19,364 nucleotides of DNA from Comamonadaceae bacterium (lineage in GTDB: Bacteria; Pseudomonadota; Gammaproteobacteria; Burkholderiales; Burkholderiaceae_C). Positions 15,014 through 19,364 of this stretch are shown here, piece by piece (the first letter of the stretch is position 1; every line of letters begins with the position of its first letter). The position numbers were made by a program, and so were the translations under genes. The stretch lies in assembly GCA_024642025.1 (NCBI GenBank), contig JAHEBY010000008.1, positions 1-19,364 of the forward strand. Direction: 5' to 3'. The notes beneath the pieces are model-generated. The model made no database searches and was not told where the DNA came from. It worked only from the letters and a program-made list of their open reading frames with translations.

Positions 15014-15505
15014 TCAGGGCAAAGCCACTTGCGCCAGTGGCAGGCCGATCAGACCAGCGAGCGCCTCAACCACGATGGCGTGGTCTTGCCGCTGCGGCAC
15101 GCCCGACACGGTCACGCAGCCCACACAACCCACGCCTCGCACCCGTATCGGAAAGCTCCCTCCGTGCGGCGCGTAGTCTCGCACCGACAGGCCATTGTTG
15201 TGCTCCAGCGTGGCGCCATCGCGCTCCAGCGTGCGGCCAATGGCGTAGGAGCTGTGCTGCATCAGCTCCACCAGGTTGCGCTTGCGGCGCACCCATTCGG
15301 CATTGTTGGGCGTGGTACCCGGCATGGCATAAAAAAACACGGTTTCTTTGGCAAGACGCACCTCAATGGTTAACGCCTGCTTGCGCGCTTCGCACAGGCT
15401 CTTGATGGCGACGCCAAGCGACCACGCGGTTGCATGATCGAACCGGTCACATTGCAAACCCTGCTCTTGCGCGGCAAGCATTTCAATATCCTCTGCAAGA
15501 CTCAT
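15014..15505 (-). CDS. UPF0303 / heme-degrading-domain protein
   Basis: This is a small cytoplasmic protein of 163 residues in the HbpS/GlcG-like UPF0303 family (heme-degrading domain, PF03928). It shows family features: AWSLGVAIKSLCEARKQALT, VRLAKETVFFYAMPGTTPNN, VRRKRNLV, and APHGGSFPIRVRG, followed by GCVGCVTVSGVPQRQDH and a C-terminal helix. Molecular function is poorly known in this family and I do not assign a reaction. The start at 15503-15505 has GGAGG (15511-15515) 5 bases upstream; a longer reading from 15541 adds 12 residues without support. It is convergent with the ALDH gene (15 bases between stops) and divergent from the MFS gene to the right. Confidence 0.85.
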   Translation of the reverse strand: MSLAEDIEMLAAQEQGLQCDRFDHATAWSLGVAIKSLCEARKQALTIEVRLAKETVFFYAMPGTTPNNAEWVRRKRNLVELMQHSSYAIGRTLERDGATLEHNNGLSVRDYAPHGGSFPIRVRGVGCVGCVTVSGVPQRQDHAIVVEALAGLIGLPLAQVALP

Positions 15506-15510
15506 ACTCT

Positions 15511-15515
15511 CCTCC
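15511..15515 (-). promoter_or_regulatory. Ribosome binding site deciding the UPF0303 start
   Basis: GGAGG on the minus strand, 5 bases before the ATG at 15505. It is a strong site and argues against the in-frame ATG at 15541. Confidence 0.65.
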
Positions 15516-15542
15516 AATAATGAGACCATTCTACCAATCAAA

Positions 15543-15570
15543 TTGGCCTTTAGCCCCTATAGAATATACG
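15543..15570 (+). promoter_or_regulatory. Possible sigma-70 promoter for the second MFS gene
   Basis: TTGGCC at 15543-15548 and TATACG at 15565-15570 are 16 bases apart, in an AT-rich patch ahead of the MFS ATG at 15618. If real, transcription would start near 15577 and the upstream in-frame TTG at 15543 could not be the start codon. By-eye match only. Confidence 0.28.
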
Positions 15571-15617
15571 CACTTAGCTATTTTTTTGGTAGCACACTGT
15601 TTTCCCGTTTCACTCGC

Positions 15618-16811
15618 ATGATTCATTTTATTTTGCTGGGCGTTGTTTACCTGGCCTTCATCAGCCTGGGTCTTCCCGATGGCGTGTTTGGCGTGGCGTG
15701 GCCCAACATGCGTCTCGCGATGGGTCAGCCGCTTCAGTCCGCCGGTCTGGTCACGCTGGTCATGACGGTCTGCTCCGCGATTTCGGGTTTCGCCAGTGCC
15801 ACGGTGCTCAAGCGGCTGGGCACGGGCCCGGTGGTCATGATCAGTGGCTTCCTGACCGGGCTGGCCTTGCTGGGGTTTTCATTTGGGCCGTCGTTCGGCG
15901 TTTTGCTGTTGTTGGTCGTGCCGCTCGGGTTGGGCGCGGGTTCGGTGGACGCGGGACTGAACCAGTTTGTGGCGCGGCACTATTCGTCGCGCCACATGAA
16001 CTGGCTACATGGCTGCTGGGGTTTGGGTGCCATGTTGGGGCCAGTCATCATGGGCGTGGCCATGGCCAATGCCAGTAACGTTGCCAACGAATCCGCTGGT
16101 GCATTGGGCACCGGCTGGATGCATGGCTACCGGCAGATTGCGTTCATCCAATTGGGCTTGTCCATCCTGTTTTTGTTTACCCTGCCCATGTGGCGCCGGC
16201 ATCAGGCCGCGCCGGGCACAGCTGCCAGCCACGAGCCGGCAGCCGCCAGAAAGCCCCTGAACGCCAAAGCGCCGTGGCTGGCTGTTTCGCTCTATCCAGT
16301 TTATGTGGCGGGTGAAATGGGCACCGGGTTGTGGGCAGCCACGATTCTGGTCGATGGCCGCGGCATGGCACCGGCGCAGGCCGGCATCTGGGTGTCGGGG
16401 TTTTACGGTGCCATCATGACAGGGCGATTCGCCACGGGCCTGCTGGCCGCGCATTTGGGAAACCGCAAACTGGTGCGCTACGGCTTGTTTTTGGCCATGC
16501 TCGGCGCTGCGCTGTTCAGCGTAAGCGCCCTGCCACCAACACTCTCATTGGCGGCCCTGATTTTGCTCGGGCTGGGGTTTGCGCCGGTCTACCCATCGTT
16601 GATGCACGAGGCCGCCAGCCGCTTTGATGCCGATACAGCCCGCGTGGTCATTGGCCGGCAGGTTGCGTTTGCCTATGTGGGCTCCGCAGCTGGCCCGGCC
16701 GCGCTGGGCCTGCTAGCCGCCGCGGCTGGGCCGGTGGCCATCATGCCCATGGTGTTGCTGGCGGTGGTGCTGATGCTGGTGCTATCCGAGTGGCTCAACC
16801 GCATGACGTGA
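15618..16811 (+). CDS. MFS transporter
   Basis: This is a major facilitator of 397 residues in the inner membrane with about 12 predicted helices. It opens with FILLGVVYLAFISLGLPDGV and has the pattern LGLGAGSVDAGLNQFVARH in helix 4-5, followed by MNWLHGCWGLGAMLGP. This resembles the FucP/YfkF-like sugar-transporter side of MFS rather than drug exporters. A hydrophilic loop near residues 193-214 separates the two halves. I use ATG 15618; the frame stays open back to a TTG at 15543, but that stretch is hydrophilic and overlaps a possible promoter. No good ribosome site precedes 15618. Its stop lies 15 bases from the convergent LysR stop. Substrate unknown. Confidence 0.85.
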   Translation: MIHFILLGVVYLAFISLGLPDGVFGVAWPNMRLAMGQPLQSAGLVTLVMTVCSAISGFASATVLKRLGTGPVVMISGFLTGLALLGFSFGPSFGVLLLLVVPLGLGAGSVDAGLNQFVARHYSSRHMNWLHGCWGLGAMLGPVIMGVAMANASNVANESAGALGTGWMHGYRQIAFIQLGLSILFLFTLPMWRRHQAAPGTAASHEPAAARKPLNAKAPWLAVSLYPVYVAGEMGTGLWAATILVDGRGMAPAQAGIWVSGFYGAIMTGRFATGLLAAHLGNRKLVRYGLFLAMLGAALFSVSALPPTLSLAALILLGLGFAPVYPSLMHEAASRFDADTARVVIGRQVAFAYVGSAAGPAALGLLAAAAGPVAIMPMVLLAVVLMLVLSEWLNRMT

Positions 16812-16826
16812 TTGGCATCGGCGCAT

Positions 16827-17720
16827 TCAGGGCGCCGCGCGATTGGCATCCATCTCGCGCAACAACCAGCCCCGAAACGCCATGGCCGCCGGGTTGGCGT
16901 GCGAGCCCTGCGGCGCGATGAGGTAATAGGCTTCTTTCATCGGCAGCGCAAACGGCAGTGGGCGCACCAGTTGCCCTGCTTCCAGCAGATGGCTCGCCAC
17001 CGTGTCATGCGCCAGCGCGACACCCAGCCCCTGCTGCGCCCAGGCCAGGCTCACCGCCCAAGTGCTGGCGCGGTCCACGTCTGGTGCAGCGATGGTCGCC
17101 TTGACGGGGTTCGCATCGAGCCAGCTGTCCCAGCTTTGCAGCGTCCCCGACAGATCAAACAGCCGCTCGCGCATCAAATCGTCCACCGACTGGATACGCG
17201 CCGCCACAGTGGGCGTGCAAACCGGAAAGATCGCGTCGTGCCCCAGCCGGTGACCCACACGTCCCTCCCACTTGCCCTGCCCGTAAACCACTTCAACCGC
17301 TGCTGCGGCGCTGAACTTTTCTTCCGGCCAGATGGACGTCACCAGGTTCAGCCGCACCCACGGAAACTCGGCCATAAAACGGTCCAGCCGCGGCGTCAGC
17401 CAGAAAATCGCAAACGACAAGTTGGCATGCAGCTCCAGCACATTGGGCGCGTTGCGGCCCTTGAGCACGCGCGTGCCCTCCTCCAGCATCTCAAACGCGG
17501 CCTGCACCGTGGGCAAATAGCCGCGGCCCTCGTCAGTCAGCTCCAGCCCGCGCACGCGCCGCACAAACAGTGTGCGACCCACCGCGTTCTCAAGACTCTT
17601 GATCTGCTGACTGACAGCAGACTGCGTCATGTTCAGCTCCTGCGCGGCAGCGGTAAAACTCAGCGAACGGGCCGACGCCTCGAAAGCGCGCAGCCAGTTA
17701 AGCGGGGGAAGGCGGGCCAT
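16827..17720 (-). CDS. LysR-family transcriptional regulator, GcvA-like
   Basis: This is a 297-residue DNA-binding regulator. The winged helix-turn-helix lies at about 5-64 (LPPLNWLRAFEASARSLSFT, then AAAQELNMTQSAVSQQIKSL), and the LysR substrate domain fills the rest. The opening LPPLNWLRAFEA is typical of the GcvA group, whose members control amino acid, glycine and other small-molecule genes. The effector is unknown. The ATG at 17718-17720 lies 36 bases after the lipoprotein stop, and no strong ribosome site is visible. It could regulate the neighbouring MFS gene, or be unrelated: the usual divergent target is absent, because the lipoprotein upstream is on the same strand. Confidence 0.92.
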   Translation of the reverse strand: MARLPPLNWLRAFEASARSLSFTAAAQELNMTQSAVSQQIKSLENAVGRTLFVRRVRGLELTDEGRGYLPTVQAAFEMLEEGTRVLKGRNAPNVLELHANLSFAIFWLTPRLDRFMAEFPWVRLNLVTSIWPEEKFSAAAAVEVVYGQGKWEGRVGHRLGHDAIFPVCTPTVAARIQSVDDLMRERLFDLSGTLQSWDSWLDANPVKATIAAPDVDRASTWAVSLAWAQQGLGVALAHDTVASHLLEAGQLVRPLPFALPMKEAYYLIAPQGSHANPAAMAFRGWLLREMDANRAAP

Positions 17721-17756
17721 TGGACGTGTTGCGACGCACCCTGCCTCGCAGTCGAC

Positions 17757-18266
17757 CTACTTGCCTGCGGCGACTTCTGGAGCAGACGCCGCTTTGGCAG
17801 AAGTCATGGCCGAAACAACCGGCTCTGCCCCAAGGGTGGGTTGCCCTTCCTTTTCAACCGTACGGTCAAAGACGAGCGTTTTGCCAAAAATCAGCTGCAT
17901 CCAGGTTGGATAGGTGTAAGCCGTACCCTTGTTGTGATCAATGATCGCACCAATGCCGCCGCCAAGGATGATGTTGCCCCACATTCCGCCATTGGCACGA
18001 GATATGGCGCGTGCGGTTGCGTCGGGGTTCTTGGCGTCTTTACAGACGATGTCAAGGTCTTTTCCAGAGCGCCGGATTTGTGTTGTATCGCCCGACTTCA
18101 TGGTGACCGTTCCGTAGTCATTCGAGAGTTTGCACTCCGCGCCTGAAACTAGCTCCCCCGCCTGGGTCTTTGTCTCAACTTTGATCGGATGAGTTGAATC
18201 GTTCATGACTGACGCACATCCTGAGCACGCCAGTACTACCGCAATCGCTGCAATCTTTGTTGCCAT
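17757..18266 (-). CDS. Small glycine-rich lipoprotein
   Basis: This is a 169-residue predicted lipoprotein. The N-terminus MATKIAAIAVVLACSGCAS is a short signal ending in a lipobox-like ACSGC with Cys17 as the lipid-bearing residue. The mature part has a polar beta-rich domain with two further cysteines (ECKL and IVCKDA), then a glycine-zipper hydrophobic segment (MWGNIILGGGIGAIIDHNKG) and an aromatic stretch, YTYPTWMQLIFG. This order matches small lipoproteins sometimes labelled PEGA-like or mis-labelled translation initiation factor. Exact function is unknown. I start at 18264-18266 because AAGGG at 18276-18280 sits 9 bases upstream. A longer reading from 18335 would bury the signal. It lies upstream of the LysR gene on the same strand. 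Confidence 0.75.
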   Translation of the reverse strand: MATKIAAIAVVLACSGCASVMNDSTHPIKVETKTQAGELVSGAECKLSNDYGTVTMKSGDTTQIRRSGKDLDIVCKDAKNPDATARAISRANGGMWGNIILGGGIGAIIDHNKGTAYTYPTWMQLIFGKTLVFDRTVEKEGQPTLGAEPVVSAMTSAKAASAPEVAAGK

Positions 18267-18275
18267 TGGTTCCAT

Positions 18276-18280
18276 CCCTT
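18276..18280 (-). promoter_or_regulatory. Ribosome binding site deciding the lipoprotein start
   Basis: AAGGG on the minus strand, 9 bases before the ATG at 18266. For the ATG at 18275 the same sequence would touch the start codon, so that start is unlikely. Confidence 0.5.
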
Positions 18281-18511
18281 TTGAGTGATGGCAGAGTGTA
18301 TGCGAACGGCTGCTCACCGAGTCATATTTGCACATGGGTCATTAAAATCAGGAAACTTGGACTAATAAATACCTATTGTCTCTGGTTAAAAGACCGTAAG
18401 CAGCTTCAATATTCATAGCAAATACTGGTTATTTCGTAGGGGTACCGATTTAGATCCCCCGCAAGCCTCCACGCGTTGAGTTCGCCCCGGCCTTTAGGCC
18501 TGCCAAGCGAG

Positions 18512-18634
18512 CTACGGCAGATTAGTGGCCTCGGCCCACTTGAGGACCTCGAAGGCCAATGGAGCCGAGAGGAAAACGGCGGTCAAGCAAATGGCTGCGC
18601 CAGTACATAGAAGCCGCTCAGCGGTGAGAATCAT
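18512..18634 (-). CDS. Doubtful 40-residue single-helix ORF
   Basis: A minus-strand reading from ATG 18634 gives a 40-residue peptide with one hydrophobic segment (CTGAAICLTAVFLSAPLAF). A GGAG lies about 9 bases upstream of this ATG. An in-frame ATG at 18700 would extend it to 62 residues, 6 bases after the TauE-like stop, but has no ribosome site. The hydrophobic run could be chance in GC-rich DNA. I recognise no family. Listed only because it is a membrane-like small ORF in an otherwise empty gap. Confidence 0.2.
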   Translation of the reverse strand: MILTAERLLCTGAAICLTAVFLSAPLAFEVLKWAEATNLP

Positions 18635-18706
18635 CGGTAGCCGCTCCAGGGCCTGTGGGTTGGGCTGGACATTGTCTCTTGCGCCCTTGGCTGGGACCAT
18701 TCGGCT

Positions 18707-19364
18707 TCATAGCGACCCCAGGCTGCGGGCGGCCATATACAAGCCGACCAACAACATCGAAATAAGAAACCACCTTCGAAACGCGACGGGTTCGATGCGG
18801 TTGCGGGAGTGTTGCCCCATCAGCATGCCGGCCAACGCGGGCACCACTGCGCCGGCTGATGCCGCGAGTATGTCGGCCGAAAAGCTGCCGCTGGCACCCA
18901 GCGCCAGCGCCAATGCAACAGTAGAAACAGTGAAGGACAAGCCCAGTGCCTGGATCAGCTCGTCTTTGTTGAGGCCCAACGCGCTGAGATAAGGCACCGC
19001 CGGAACCACGAATACGCCCGTAGCACCGGCCAGGATGCCTGTGACGCCACCCACAAATGGCGAAAGTCGATGTTCCGCCCTCTGCGTCACGCTGAACTTT
19101 GGAAGAAATAGCGCTATGACCGCATAAAGCGCCAAAACAGTTCCCAGCGCAAGTGATGGCCAGCGGGAAGATCCCGAGGTCAGAAACTGGATCCCGACAG
19201 CGGTGCCGACGCAAACAAAAAGCATCATGCTGGCGAAGCGGCGCAGCACAACCCTTTTCGACGGGCCATTGGCGAACTGCCACACATTGGTAACAAGCGA
19301 CGGGACAACCAGCAAAGCGGCAGCCTGGACCGGCGCCATGACGAGTCCGAGAGCGCCCATCGCG
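18707..19364 (-). CDS. TauE/SafE-type membrane permease (5' end outside window)
   Basis: This is the C-terminal part, at least 217 residues, of a sulfite exporter TauE/SafE (DUF81) family membrane protein. Families of this kind are about 240-270 residues, so the first 30-50 residues lie beyond 19364; the ATG at 19358-19360 is probably internal. Visible features are helix-dense sequence, PSLVTNVWQF after a first hairpin (the family PSxxTNxWQ motif), LSPFVGGVTGILAGATGVFV at the start of the second half, and a final helix FLISMLLVGLYMAARSLGSL. The family is linked to export of sulfur-containing or organic anions; the substrate is not predictable here. It has no obvious operon partner on the visible side. 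Confidence 0.86.
   Translation of the reverse strand, partial: AMGALGLVMAPVQAAALLVVPSLVTNVWQFANGPSKRVVLRRFASMMLFVCVGTAVGIQFLTSGSSRWPSLALGTVLALYAVIALFLPKFSVTQRAEHRLSPFVGGVTGILAGATGVFVVPAVPYLSALGLNKDELIQALGLSFTVSTVALALALGASGSFSADILAASAGAVVPALAGMLMGQHSRNRIEPVAFRRWFLISMLLVGLYMAARSLGSL

Larger units (their letters stand above)
18267..18706. other. Intergenic region between TauE-like gene and lipoprotein gene
   Basis: These 440 bases contain no gene I can support firmly. The part nearest the lipoprotein (about 18336-18440) is clearly AT-rich and probably carries the minus-strand lipoprotein promoter, but I could not settle on one -35/-10 pair. A short GGCC-TTTA-GGCC palindrome lies near 18490-18501, too small to call a terminator. 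A doubtful small ORF is listed separately. Confidence 0.5.

Noticed and set aside
15024..15041. GCCACT/AGTGGC hairpin as a terminator between ALDH and UPF0303
   Set aside because: The 6-bp stem lies inside the UPF0303 coding end and lacks a proper U-tract in either direction.
16810..16850. Direct repeat GATTGGCATC at 16810-16819 and 16841-16850
   Set aside because: It is a 10-bp repeat straddling the MFS and LysR gene ends, with no target-site, att or element structure around it; likely chance.
16812..18146. Long plus-strand open frame (444 codons)
   Set aside because: It lies opposite the LysR gene and the lipoprotein gene, and its composition (many Arg, His and Gln) is typical of a shadow frame. 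The minus-strand genes have clear family motifs.
1..19364. CRISPR array, tRNA/rRNA, insertion sequence or phage genes
   Set aside because: I saw no regularly spaced repeats, transposase or integrase motifs, terminal inverted repeats or recognisable RNA genes on either strand.

Overview
The window looks like part of a chromosome from a Gram-negative betaproteobacterium, most likely Burkholderiales. This is an inference from the protein styles: a GcvA-type LysR regulator, YcaD-type MFS, BKACE/carnitine genes, and a Tat-like signal on a peptide-type binding protein. Base composition looks moderate in the left third and GC-richer on the right, judged by eye. I see no rRNA, tRNA, CRISPR array, insertion sequence or phage gene. 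The most confident functional reading is catabolism of small molecules, especially L-carnitine.

Layout, left to right. (1) 1-4633, minus strand: a Dpp/Opp-type ABC importer operon, read from right to left as binding protein, permease B, permease C, then a double-ATPase protein that runs off the left edge. Two strong hairpins lie in the 194-bp gap between the binding protein and the first permease. (2) 4634-5046: a 413-bp divergent control region. (3) 5047-6836, plus: a membrane di-iron desaturase/hydroxylase-type enzyme, translationally coupled by ATGA to a PhnD-like binding-fold protein without a signal peptide. (4) 6855-9258, minus: a carnitine degradation operon, cdhC (BKACE), cdhA (L-carnitine dehydrogenase) and cdhB (betainyl-CoA thioesterase). 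Together they would turn L-carnitine into glycine betaine plus acetoacetate. (5) 9376-14998, plus, divergent from cdhC: an MFS transporter, a GMC flavin oxidoreductase, an enolase-superfamily dehydratase-like protein and an AldA-like aldehyde dehydrogenase, closely spaced as one operon. (6) 15014-19364: a UPF0303/heme-degrading-domain protein, a second MFS transporter, a GcvA-like LysR regulator, a small glycine-rich lipoprotein, and a TauE/SafE-type permease that runs off the right edge.

How they may work together: cdhCAB is a complete core for carnitine to glycine betaine. The divergent operon reads as import, alcohol oxidation, dehydration and aldehyde oxidation of an unidentified hydroxylated substrate. 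The Dpp importer and the desaturase/PhnD pair share a control region but have no assigned substrate. The most interesting unexplained parts are the desaturase/cytosolic-PhnD pair beside carnitine genes, the enolase-superfamily protein that appears to lack its first metal-binding aspartate, and the tandem intercistronic hairpins of the ABC operon.
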